In this document: positions 33,841-41,334 of the stretch, piece by piece | Layout: every line of letters starts with the position of its first letter | Numbering within the stretch: position 1 is the first letter of the stretch | Origin: Luteococcus sp052116585 | GTDB taxonomy: Bacteria; Actinomycetota; Actinomycetes; Propionibacteriales; Propionibacteriaceae | Assembly (NCBI RefSeq): GCF_052116585.1 | Contig: NZ_JBQKKT010000012.1 | Coordinates: forward strand, 24,506 to 88,505 | DNA length: 64,000 nucleotides | Direction: 5' to 3' | Notes under the pieces: model-generated | Databases searched by the model: none | Seen by the model: only the letters and a program-made list of their open reading frames with translations | Told to the model about the DNA's origin: nothing | Translations under genes and position numbers: made by a program

Positions 33841-34787
33841 GTTTGAGGCCACAGCGCTGAACCGGAGCACGAAGGGCAGGCGTGGGCTGTCGTCTGGTGG
33901 CCGATGCGGGTGAGGACGAGGTTCACCTGGGCTGCCACCTCGCAGGGCCGGTGCCAGCAGTCCTGATGGCCGTAGCGCAAGGTGGGCAAGCCATTGAGCA
34001 GGGCGTCGTTGTCGCGTGCCATGTCGCGAAAGCTCGAACGGGCATCCTCGTGGCCGAGTCTGCCGTCCAGTTCCACCAGCAAACCTTCATAGGCAACGTC
34101 ATGTCGGGAGCTGCCTCGGCGCTGCTGGCGCCGACCTCGAGGTAGGCCGTGCGCCTGCTCGACGGCCACCGCATAGCGATGTTCCAAGGTGGACTCCAGC
34201 CCGTTGGCGTCACGCAGCAGGTTCGTCAGCATCACGCGCAGCTGGCGGCCCCCGCGCAGCTGTCGGCGGGCGGACAGTGCCCGTTCCAGCCGATCCGGGG
34301 TGGTGAGTCGCAGCCGCAGGGCCTCGGTCACCCACTCGACACTGCGTTCAGGAGCGAGGGCGCACAGGTCGAGCACGGTCGTCTCGGGTGGGCTCGTGGG
34401 AAGACTGCCCCGAGCACGCGGAAGCTCGCGGCGCCGGACATGGCGACAGCCCGGCGCTGGTTGTCTGCGCGTGCCTGCGGGTACCAGGACCGTGAGGTCG
34501 TCCTCGGGTTCCTCGCAGAGCCCCAGCTGGTGGCCGGCGGCATGCTCGCCCAGCATGGCCCCATCGCCAGCGGCGAGAACCCCCGCCCAGGCACGCGAGT
34601 GGAAGCCAAGGGGCAGCGGAAGGTTCGTGTAGAGGCCGGGGCTGATGCGAGTCCAGCGTCCGGTGTCGACGAGTCGCTGAAGGGAGCGCTCCGGCAGCAG
34701 TCGCAGTGCCTGTTCCCTGGCGATCACGCCCCCCTGGGCGCGGATGAGGCCCTGGAGTGCTTCACCGGGGTCCTGTCGTGCGTGCAT
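33837..34787 (-). CDS. AbiEi-like/DUF559 two-domain protein
   Basis: A 316-residue protein. The N-terminus (about 1-60: GVIAREQALRLLPERSLQRL, WTRISPGLYTNLP) matches the winged-helix of AbiEi-type antitoxins. The C-terminus (about 235-290: YEGLLVELDGRLGHEDAR, RDMARDNDALLNGLPTLRYG) matches DUF559/Vsr-like PD-(D/E)XK folds with visible Glu-x-Asp. This combination is common in actinobacteria as type IV toxin-antitoxin-like proteins of unproven function. No AbiEii toxin is beside it. Related hairpins lie on both sides, the stop codon being inside one of them. Confidence 0.75.
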   Translation of the reverse strand: MHARQDPGEALQGLIRAQGGVIAREQALRLLPERSLQRLVDTGRWTRISPGLYTNLPLPLGFHSRAWAGVLAAGDGAMLGEHAAGHQLGLCEEPEDDLTVLVPAGTRRQPAPGCRHVRRRELPRARGSLPTSPPETTVLDLCALAPERSVEWVTEALRLRLTTPDRLERALSARRQLRGGRQLRVMLTNLLRDANGLESTLEHRYAVAVEQAHGLPRGRRQQRRGSSRHDVAYEGLLVELDGRLGHEDARSSFRDMARDNDALLNGLPTLRYGHQDCWHRPCEVAAQVNLVLTRIGHQTTAHACPSCSGSALWPQT

Positions 34788-34891
34788 GGGCCCACTGTCG
34801 CCGGGGCCGGATGGGGTGGTCCAACGTCATGCGGCCCCCTGTGGATGACGGGTGGGTTGGGGGTGGCCTGTGGATGCGGTCCGACACAGCA

Positions 34892-34939
34892 AAAGTGTGG
34901 AGCTTTCCCACCGATGTCGGTGGGAAAGCTCCACACTTT
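34892..34939. terminator. 23-bp perfect stem, copy 2 of a hairpin pair
   Basis: Arms 34892-34914 and 34917-34939 with apex TG. The inner 10 bp per arm are identical to the copy at 33799, and the outer parts (GTGTGGAGCT against GTGAGGAGGA) are partly similar. It lies 21 bp past the stop of the aminotransferase gene on the minus strand and so may terminate it. Confidence 0.85.
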
Positions 34940-34960
34940 GTGCGTGGCGGCGGGTTCGTG

Positions 34961-36163
34961 TCAGATCACGTCCGCGATGGCCTCGCACACGTAGTCGATG
35001 TTGGAGTCATTGAGGGCCGCGACGCAGATTCGGCCCTTGTCAGTGCCGTAGACGCCCCACTTCTCGCGCAGCTGCACCATCTGCTCCTTGGACAGACCGG
35101 TGTAGCTGAACATGCCGGCCTGCTCCGCGATGAAGCCCATGTCCTTCTTGCCATTGGCGGCGGTCACGCCTGCAGCGGCCAGTCCGTCTACCAGACGGCG
35201 ACGCATCTCCTTGATCCGGTCGCGCATGGCGGCCAGCTCGTCGATCCACTGGGCCTTGAGGTCCGGGTCGCCCAGGACGGCCGCGACCACGGCGGCACCG
35301 TGGGTGGGGGAGGAGGAGACCATGGTGCGGATCAGCACCTTCAGCTGGCTGAGCACGCGGGCGGCCTCGTCGGCATCCGTGCAGGTCACCTGCAGGGCGC
35401 CAATCCGCTCGCCGTACAGCCCCATGTTCTTGGCGAAGCTGACCGTGTTGAGCACGGGACGGCCAGTGGCGACGAACTTCTGGATCGCCTTCACATCCTG
35501 CTCGGGGCCCTCCGCGAAGCCCTGGTAGGCCATGTCCACCAGCGGGATCAGCTCGCCGTCGGTGACCAGCTGCACCACGGTGTCCCACTGCTCGTCGGAC
35601 AGCTCGTAACCGGTGGGGTTGTGGCAGCAGGCGTGCAGCACCACGACGGTGCCCTCCTGGGCAGCCTTGAGGTCCTCCACGAGGCCGTCGAAGTCCAGGC
35701 CATCGCGATCGGCGGCCTTGTAGCGGTAGGTGGAGACCTGGTAGCCGCTGCGGGTGAAGACGGCGTTGTGGTTCTCCCAGGACGGGTCCGAGAGCAGCAG
35801 CTTGCCGTTGGACAGGGGCAGCAGGAAGTCGCCTGCCACGCGCAGTGCACCGGTGCCGGAGAGGGTCTGGACGGTGACGAGCTTGCCGGACGCGGCGGCG
35901 TCTGCTCCGTGCACCAGCTCGGCCACTGCGCCGGTGAAGGTCTTCAGCCCGTCGATCGGCAGGTAGCCGCGCGGCTTGGGGTCCTTGCCCATCTGCTGCT
36001 CGACGGTGCGCACGCACTCCAGCACGGGCAGCTTGCCGTTCTCGTCCTGGTAGACGCCCACGCCCAGGTTGACCTTCTTGGGATTGGGATCGGCCTGGAA
36101 GGCCTCGGTGAGGCCCAGGATCGGATCGCGCGGGGCCATTTCCACGGAGGAGAGGACAGACAT
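34961..36163 (-). CDS. aspartate/aromatic aminotransferase
   Basis: A 400-residue enzyme of the AspC/TyrB branch. It shows VNLGVGVYQDENGKLPVL, YLPIDGLKTF, LHACCHNPTGYELSDEQW, VDMAYQGFAEG and the PLP lysine in SFAKNMGLYGERIGAL (about residues 244-259). It transfers amino groups between aspartate or aromatic amino acids and 2-oxoglutarate. The ATG at 36163 is preferred over one seven codons upstream because it follows AAAGG. The C-terminus is complete. Confidence 0.92.
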   Translation of the reverse strand: MSVLSSVEMAPRDPILGLTEAFQADPNPKKVNLGVGVYQDENGKLPVLECVRTVEQQMGKDPKPRGYLPIDGLKTFTGAVAELVHGADAAASGKLVTVQTLSGTGALRVAGDFLLPLSNGKLLLSDPSWENHNAVFTRSGYQVSTYRYKAADRDGLDFDGLVEDLKAAQEGTVVVLHACCHNPTGYELSDEQWDTVVQLVTDGELIPLVDMAYQGFAEGPEQDVKAIQKFVATGRPVLNTVSFAKNMGLYGERIGALQVTCTDADEAARVLSQLKVLIRTMVSSSPTHGAAVVAAVLGDPDLKAQWIDELAAMRDRIKEMRRRLVDGLAAAGVTAANGKKDMGFIAEQAGMFSYTGLSKEQMVQLREKWGVYGTDKGRICVAALNDSNIDYVCEAIADVI

Positions 36164-36313
36164 GTGTGGCGCCTTTCGAGTCATTGGCTGTACGGAAGCA
36201 TCCTTCCATGCGGCTGCGGCTTTGGGCAGTCCTTTTCCAGCGCCGTTGCCGAGGCGTCCACGCCGAATCCCGGGATGGACCAGGAAACCTCGGCCCGGCC
36301 ACGGTCATGCCGC

Positions 36314-36319
36314 TAGCGT
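36314..36319 (+). promoter_or_regulatory. -10 box of the amidase gene
   Basis: TAGCGT, exactly 6 nt before the ATG at 36326. Confidence 0.5.
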
Positions 36320-36325
36320 TGCGCC

Positions 36326-37753
36326 ATGACCGAGATCCACCACCTGTCGGCACTGGAGCTGGCGGCCGCGATCAGGGCGGGTGAGCTGTCGGCGCTGCAG
36401 GCGACGGTGCACAGCCTGGAGCGGGCAGAGACGCTCTCGCAGACCGTGGGTGCCTTCGTCCATTTGGCCCATGAGCATGCCCTGCGCCAGGCGGCAACCC
36501 TTGATGCGCGACGAAGTCTGGCGGCCGACAGCCCGCTGCGCGGTGTGCCGTGCCCCGTGAAGGACCTGACCATGGTGGCGGGCATGCCCTTCCGCGCAGG
36601 TTCTGCCGTGCTGCAGGACAATGTGGCCAGCGTCGACGACGGAGTCGTGACCCTGCTGCAGCAGGCGGGGACCGTCATGGTGGGCAAGACCAGCACCCCC
36701 GAGTTCGGCCTGCCCTGCTACACCGAGCCGGACATTGCTTCCGCCTCACGAACACCGTGGGACCTGATCCGCTTGGCAGGCGGTTCCTCGGGCGGTGCGG
36801 CGGCGGCCGTCGCGTCGGGCATCGTGCCGATCGCGCACGGCAGCGATGGCGGGGGGTCGATCCGCATTCCGGCCAGTGCCTGTGGACTGGTGGGGCTGAA
36901 ACCTTCGCGGGGAAGGGTCTCGCCCGGCCCCAGGGGGAGCGACGGGGTGGCGCTGGCCACCCATGGGGTGCTGACCCGTACGGTGCGTGACACCGCGGCT
37001 GGTCTGGACGCGATCACCGGGCACTGGCCCGGCGATGGTTTCCTGCTCCCGGAGCCGGCGGCCGGATTTCTGGGCTCCGTGGACAGGCCGCCGGGACGGC
37101 TGCGCGTGGGGGTGCTCACGGCGCCGACGAATGTGGAGGCCGAGGTGCATCCGGCCTGCCTGCGAGCCGTGGAGCACGCGGCAGCGCTGTTGGCGCAGCT
37201 GGGGCACGACGTGGTGGAGGCCCCGAGCCCCTACCCGGCCCAGAAGTGGGCCACCTTCATCGACCTGTGGTCGGTGATGGCGCTGTCGGCCCCGGTGCCC
37301 GAGACAGAAGAGCACCGGCTGCGTCCGCTCACCCGTTGGCTGCGGGCGGTGGGCCGCGAGGTCACGGGCCTGCGGCACGCCCAGGCGGTCTCCCTGGCCC
37401 AGATGCTGGCGCGCGAGACGGCCGAGGCGTGGGAGGGTCTTGACGTCGTGCTGACCCCGACGCTGGCACAACCTCCCGCCCCGGTGGGCGCCCTGCGTCG
37501 GGACGATGATCCCGAGGCGGACTTCTGGGGTCAGACCGCCTTCACTCCGTGGACCAGCACGTCGAACCTGTGTGGTCGGCCCTCGATCAGCCTGCCGTTG
37601 CACCGCGAGAGGATTGACGGTGTTGAGCTGCCCATCGGGGTGATGTTGACGGGTCTCCTGGGCGCCGACGAGATCTTGTTGCGTCTGGCCAGGCAGCTGG
37701 AACTGGCCGACCCGTGGCCCTCACTGCCGGTCGACGTGCGGCAGACCTCGTGA
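36326..37753 (+). CDS. amidase-signature family enzyme
   Basis: A 475-residue amidase. The catalytic Ser-cisSer-Lys triad is visible: lysine in CPVKDLTMV (about residue 77), the Gly/Ser-rich AGGSSGGAAAAVASG (about 151-165) and GSDGGGSIRIPASACG (about 172-187). It hydrolyses an amide of unknown identity; the gatA partner genes are absent and the C-terminus is that of stand-alone amidases. An M20 peptidase gene follows 32 bp downstream with its own -10 box. Confidence 0.9.
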   Translation: MTEIHHLSALELAAAIRAGELSALQATVHSLERAETLSQTVGAFVHLAHEHALRQAATLDARRSLAADSPLRGVPCPVKDLTMVAGMPFRAGSAVLQDNVASVDDGVVTLLQQAGTVMVGKTSTPEFGLPCYTEPDIASASRTPWDLIRLAGGSSGGAAAAVASGIVPIAHGSDGGGSIRIPASACGLVGLKPSRGRVSPGPRGSDGVALATHGVLTRTVRDTAAGLDAITGHWPGDGFLLPEPAAGFLGSVDRPPGRLRVGVLTAPTNVEAEVHPACLRAVEHAAALLAQLGHDVVEAPSPYPAQKWATFIDLWSVMALSAPVPETEEHRLRPLTRWLRAVGREVTGLRHAQAVSLAQMLARETAEAWEGLDVVLTPTLAQPPAPVGALRRDDDPEADFWGQTAFTPWTSTSNLCGRPSISLPLHRERIDGVELPIGVMLTGLLGADEILLRLARQLELADPWPSLPVDVRQTS

Positions 37754-37773
37754 AGACTGTCGGAGGGCCTCGC

Positions 37774-37779
37774 TAGCAT
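37774..37779 (+). promoter_or_regulatory. -10 box of the M20 peptidase gene
   Basis: TAGCAT, exactly 6 nt before the ATG at 37786. Confidence 0.55.
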
Positions 37780-37785
37780 CGAGAC

Positions 37786-39129
37786 ATGAGCCTCGATGAT
37801 GCCGCTGTCCGATCCGCCGTCGATTCCGTCCTGCCTCAGCTGCGTGCAGACCTGCAGGAGCTGGTGCGCGTCGAGTCGGTGAGTTCCCTGCCCGAGAAGT
37901 CCGACGAGGTGCGCCGCAGCGCCGAACTGGTGGCGGAGAAGCTGCGCGAACTGGGTTGTCCTGACGTGAAGGTGGTGGCCGAGGACGGTCACCCCGCGGT
38001 CATCGCGCACTTCCCGGCGCCCGACGGCCAGCCGACCATCTGCCTGTACTCGCACCACGATGTGCAGCCCACCGGCGATCCCGGGCTGTGGGCCACCCCG
38101 CCCTTCGATCTGACCGAGCGCGATGGCCGCCTGTACGGCCGCGGCTCCAATGACGACAAGGCGGGTATTGCCGTGCACCTGGGGGCCCTGCGCGCCTTCC
38201 AGGGCAAGCCGCCGGTGGGCGTCACCCTGTTCATCGAGGGTGAGGAGGAGATCGGCTCGCCGAGCTTGGCACGGCTGATCGAGAAGTACCACGACGAGCT
38301 GGTCAGCGACGTCTTCGTGATCTGCGATGCGACCAACTGGGAGGCCGGTCAGCCGTCGTTCACCACCACACTGCGCGGCGTGGCCGACTGCGTCGTGGAA
38401 CTGCGCACCCTGGACCACGCCCTGCACTCCGGCGGTTTTGGTGGCGTGGTGCCGGATGCGCTGACGGCCATCTGCCGGCTGCTCGCCACGCTGCACGACG
38501 AGCAGGGCAATGTGGCGATCGAGGGCCTCAAGACCTCCGAGGCGCCTGATCTGGACTACCCCGAGGACCGGTTGCGCGCAGAGTCCGGGCTGCTCGACGG
38601 CGTCCACTGGATCGGCGACGGCTCGGCCGTGGCGCGTCTGTGGAACAAGCCGGCCTGCACCGTCCTGGCGATCGACTGCACCCGCGTGGCCGACGCGTCG
38701 AACACCCTCGCACCCGTGGCCCGCGCCAAGGTGAGCCTGCGCGTGGCTCCCGGTGACGACGCGTCGTCCGCCCTGGATGCCCTGGTGGCCCACCTGGAGA
38801 GGAATGCGCCGTGGGGTGCACAGGTCACCGTCACCCGCGGGGAGACGGGCGATCCCGGCATCGTGCCGCTGGAGGGAGAGCTGGCCGAGACGGCTCGCGG
38901 GGCCTTCCGCGACGCCTGGGACGGCACCGAACCCGTCCAGGTCGGTTGCGGTGGATCCATCCCGATGATCTCGGACTTCCAGCGGGCCTTCCCGGCGGCG
39001 CAGGTCCTGGTGACTGCCGTTGCGGATCCCGACGGTCGCCCGCACGGCATCGACGAGTCCCAGGACCTGACGGACCTGCAGAAGGCTTGCCTGGCTGAGG
39101 CCCTGCTGCTGGCGCGGATGGCTCGCTGA
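37786..39129 (+). CDS. M20-family metallopeptidase (dipeptidase)
   Basis: A 447-residue di-zinc peptidase. Metal ligands are visible in LYSHHDVQPTGD (about residue 88), GRGSNDDKAG (bridging Asp), and the catalytic Glu pair of FIEGEEEIGSPS (about 150). The dimerisation insert follows (LDHALHSGGFGG) and the last ligand His lies in RPHGIDES near the end. Substrates are probably dipeptides or short peptides, but acyl-amino acids cannot be excluded. Confidence 0.92.
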   Translation: MSLDDAAVRSAVDSVLPQLRADLQELVRVESVSSLPEKSDEVRRSAELVAEKLRELGCPDVKVVAEDGHPAVIAHFPAPDGQPTICLYSHHDVQPTGDPGLWATPPFDLTERDGRLYGRGSNDDKAGIAVHLGALRAFQGKPPVGVTLFIEGEEEIGSPSLARLIEKYHDELVSDVFVICDATNWEAGQPSFTTTLRGVADCVVELRTLDHALHSGGFGGVVPDALTAICRLLATLHDEQGNVAIEGLKTSEAPDLDYPEDRLRAESGLLDGVHWIGDGSAVARLWNKPACTVLAIDCTRVADASNTLAPVARAKVSLRVAPGDDASSALDALVAHLERNAPWGAQVTVTRGETGDPGIVPLEGELAETARGAFRDAWDGTEPVQVGCGGSIPMISDFQRAFPAAQVLVTAVADPDGRPHGIDESQDLTDLQKACLAEALLLARMAR

Positions 39130-39201
39130 CGCCCCGGGGCGCTTGCTGTCACCCCATCAGGGGACAGGGACGGGGCATTTCCTGATCCCGAGCTGATCGG
39201 A

Positions 39202-39220
39202 AAGGCCGTTCAGCGGCCTT
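39202..39220 (+). terminator. M20 peptidase terminator
   Basis: AAGGCCG-TTCAG-CGGCCTT followed by AACTTCTCTT. A TAACTT (39220-39225) at its edge may be the -10 box for the candidate ncRNA. Confidence 0.65.
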
Positions 39221-39231
39221 AACTTCTCTTC

Positions 39232-39493
39232 ACAGAAGCGATGCGGGAATGTTGAGACATCGCAGGAACGGATCGGGGGATCCAGACCGGCGAATCTCTT
39301 CGGGGGAAGAGGAAGCAGGCCTTCGGGGGAAGGTCGCACGATGGAGTTCCGGGGGGAGCTGCATCGGAGCGGTCGGGGATTTCGGGGGAGATCCAGACCG
39401 CAACAGGCCAAGCGCTCGCCACGTCGGGGGACAGGGGAGCGTGAACACAGTCGGGCCCGTCGGTGCACCAGCACCGGCGGGCCCGAACAGTTT
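39232..39493 (+). ncRNA. candidate structured RNA with GGGG-loop hairpins
   Basis: No convincing protein frame occupies the 396-bp gap 39130-39525. On the plus strand it holds GCGATG...CATCGC (39238-39263), then GGATC-GGGG-GATCC (39270-39283), CTCTTC-GGGG-GAAGAG (39296-39311), CCTTC-GGGG-GAAGG (39320-39333), AGTTCC-GGGG-GGAGCT (39345-39360) and GGATTTC-GGGG-GAGATCC (39377-39394). The last is enclosed by GCGGTC / GACCGC (39369-39401). GTC-GGGG-GAC (39423-39432) is a weak sixth. A strong terminator (39451-39486) with a TTTT follows. A possible -10 box TAACTT ends at 39225. The segment GATCCAGACCG occurs twice. It resembles no RNA family I could name. Start, end and expression are inferred. Confidence 0.55.
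39451..39486 (+). terminator. terminator of the candidate ncRNA
   Basis: TCGGGCCCG, then a T-G wobble, then CGGTGC pair with the mirrored arm across ACCA; ACAGTTTTC follows. It could also serve the convergent dehydrogenase gene, but the T-run favours the plus strand. Confidence 0.75.
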
Positions 39494-39525
39494 TCAGCCC
39501 GACGCGTCACCCCGGACTGGTTGGG

Positions 39526-40731
39526 TCACGGGCGGGGCGTGATCCGCAGCAACTGGTCGTCGGAGCCATTGCTCGTCGTGACCCAGATGCTGCCGTCGGG
39601 CGCCTGCTCGACGGTGCGCAAGCGGCCGTGGGTGCCCTCGAGTTCGGACAGGGATCGGACCTCGGAGATGCCGCCGTCTGCGGCCACGGTCATGGCGAGC
39701 AGGCGTTGGGCCTTCAGACAGGCGACGAGCAGGGCACCGTCGAGAGCGCCCCACTGTTCCCCGGTCACGAAGCAGGCGCCGCTGGTGGCCAGCGTGGAAT
39801 CGCCAGAGGACCACTTGGCCTCCTGCGCGTCAGGCAGCGACGTGTCGGTCATCGGCACCGATTCGTCGTACTCGCCCTGCCCCACGGGATTCCAGCCGTA
39901 GTTGGCGCCCTTGACAAGCAGGTTCACCTCGTCGTCCACATGACTGCCGTGTTCGACGGCGAACATCCTGCCGTCGGAGGGCCTGGCGCACAGACCCTGG
40001 ATGTTGCGGTGGCCGTAGGTCTGGACCAGTGCACGGGGACGCTCGTCGCTGGCCCAGGGGTTGTCCGGGGCAGGCTTGCCGGTGGTGGGGTGGACGCGCA
40101 GGACCTTGCCACCCAGCTGGTCAAGATCCTGCGGGATGGGGCCACGGGCGGTGTCGCCGGTGCCGATCCACAGCATCTGGTCCGGGCCGAAGACCGGCCG
40201 GCAGCCGCTGTGGCGTCCCGACGGGTTGACCGGCAATCCCGTGACCAGGGGTGTGCCCGCAGTGGCGGAGCGCAGATCGTCGGTGAGTGTGAGCGGCACC
40301 ACGCGGATGTCGGTGGGACTGTTGTGGCTGACGACGATCCGTCGGTCGCGGTCGAAGCCGGGGCTGACGGCAAGTCCGGTCAGACCCCCTTCGCCAGTGG
40401 CCACCACGTCCAGCTCGACGGCGATGGGACTGACCTTCTTGTCGCGCAGCACGGCGACTCGCCCGGGGCGTTCGGTGAAGACGACGGCGTCGTCCAGGAA
40501 GCCGAGCCCCCAGGGGTTCTCCAGACCGTCGGCCATCACCTCGACGTCGAGCTCAGGGATGCTGCCACTCGCGGTGGACCTGCTGGCCGGGGACGGTGTG
40601 GCGCTGGTGCTCTGGCCGCCGGTGGCTGACCGGGTGGGACGCTGGCCGGGGTCCGGCTCTGTGGTGGTGCCGCAACCGGCCAGCAGGGCTGCACCGGTGC
40701 CGACGAGGGCCGTTCGCCTGGTGAGTCGCAT
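39526..40731 (-). CDS. lipoprotein glucose/sorbosone-type dehydrogenase
   Basis: A 401-residue exported protein with a lipobox (VGTGAALLAGC, Cys about residue 20) and a Ser/Thr/Pro linker to about 57. A six-bladed beta-propeller of the soluble PQQ-dependent glucose dehydrogenase/sorbosone dehydrogenase family follows: NPWGLGFLDD, GGLTGLAVSPGFDRDR, QTYGHRNIQGL and ANYGWNPV. Such enzymes oxidise sugars at the outer face of the membrane; PQQ use is inferred from the family. ATG 40731 has TAGATT 6 nt upstream and shares a 51-bp promoter region with the DUF1992 gene. Confidence 0.88.
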   Translation of the reverse strand: MRLTRRTALVGTGAALLAGCGTTTEPDPGQRPTRSATGGQSTSATPSPASRSTASGSIPELDVEVMADGLENPWGLGFLDDAVVFTERPGRVAVLRDKKVSPIAVELDVVATGEGGLTGLAVSPGFDRDRRIVVSHNSPTDIRVVPLTLTDDLRSATAGTPLVTGLPVNPSGRHSGCRPVFGPDQMLWIGTGDTARGPIPQDLDQLGGKVLRVHPTTGKPAPDNPWASDERPRALVQTYGHRNIQGLCARPSDGRMFAVEHGSHVDDEVNLLVKGANYGWNPVGQGEYDESVPMTDTSLPDAQEAKWSSGDSTLATSGACFVTGEQWGALDGALLVACLKAQRLLAMTVAADGGISEVRSLSELEGTHGRLRTVEQAPDGSIWVTTSNGSDDQLLRITPRP

Positions 40732-40737
40732 GGCTCC

Positions 40738-40743
40738 AATCTA
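40738..40743 (-). promoter_or_regulatory. -10 box of the dehydrogenase gene
   Basis: TAGATT on the minus strand, 6 nt before the ATG at 40731. Confidence 0.5.
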
Positions 40744-40770
40744 GGTGGCCCGCACGCGGCCGGCCATGCC

Positions 40771-40776
40771 TAGGCT
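40771..40776 (+). promoter_or_regulatory. -10 box of the DUF1992 gene
   Basis: TAGGCT, 6 nt before the ATG at 40783. The intervening GGAGG could instead act as a short ribosome site. Confidence 0.45.
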
Positions 40777-40782
40777 GGAGGC

Positions 40783-41202
40783 ATGGACGAGAACCGGGAG
40801 GCACACCGATGGCAGCGTCCCGTGGTCTTCGAGAGCTGGATCGATCGGCAGATCCGGGAGGCCACCGAGCGCGGTGAGTTCAGCAACCTCCCGGGTGAGG
40901 GGAAGCCCTTGCGGGGCCTCGGCCGCCCCGATGACCCGAACTGGTGGGCGATGCAGAAGTTGGAGCAGGAGGATCTGCGCGGTGCCATGCCCGGCCCGTT
41001 GGCGGTCAGACGTGAGAAGCAGGACATCCAGCAGACCTTGGCCGACGTCCGGGACGAGGCCACGGCGCGGGCCATCGTCGAGGACCTCAACGAGCGGATC
41101 AAGCAGAGTTGTCTGACCCCCATCGAGGGGCGCACGATTCTCACCGGTCGGCTGGACGTCGAGGAGACGCTGGCGCTCTGGCGGGCTCGTCGCCGGCGGT
41201 GA
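40783..41202 (+). CDS. DUF1992 (DnaJC28-like) protein
   Basis: A 139-residue soluble protein whose core SWIDRQIREATERGEFSNLPGEGKPL (seen in parts, residues about 19-44) is the DUF1992 signature, also found at the end of eukaryotic DnaJC28. The rest is helical and charged, ending in RARRRR. The function is unknown. It lies upstream of purF but is separated from it by a repeat array and the purF promoter. Confidence 0.85.
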   Translation: MDENREAHRWQRPVVFESWIDRQIREATERGEFSNLPGEGKPLRGLGRPDDPNWWAMQKLEQEDLRGAMPGPLAVRREKQDIQQTLADVRDEATARAIVEDLNERIKQSCLTPIEGRTILTGRLDVEETLALWRARRRR

Positions 41203-41223
41203 GATGCCGATTGCGACGAAGTT

Positions 41224-41322
41224 CGCATGACTGACGCACGAGACGATGCCCGCATGGCTGACGCACGAGACGATGCCCGCATGGCTGCCGCACGAGACGA
41301 TGCTCGCATGGCTGACGCACGA
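41224..41322. repeat. 27-bp tandem repeat before purF
   Basis: Units start at 41224, 41251, 41278 and 41305; the first three are full 27-mers (CGCATGGCTGACGCACGAGA plus CGATGCC, with few changes), and the fourth stops after 18 bp, exactly where the purF -10 box begins. Read in frame it would encode MADARDDAR repeats. Confidence 0.95.
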
Positions 41323-41328
41323 TAGGGT
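41323..41328 (+). promoter_or_regulatory. -10 box of purF
   Basis: TAGGGT, exactly 6 nt before the GTG at 41335, abutting the 27-bp repeat array. Confidence 0.55.
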
Positions 41329-41334
41329 GACTCC

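Noticed and set aside
39232..39493. SRP RNA, RNase P RNA, tmRNA or a 6C RNA
   Set aside because: None of their conserved cores is present; the loops are GGGG on the plus strand, and the T-run places the terminator for that strand, not for C-rich loops on the other.
41227..41325. A 32-codon frame made of MADARDDAR repeats just before purF
   Set aside because: It has no ribosome site, its TAG stop is the purF -10 box, and purF seems leaderless, so it is unlikely to be a translated leader peptide.
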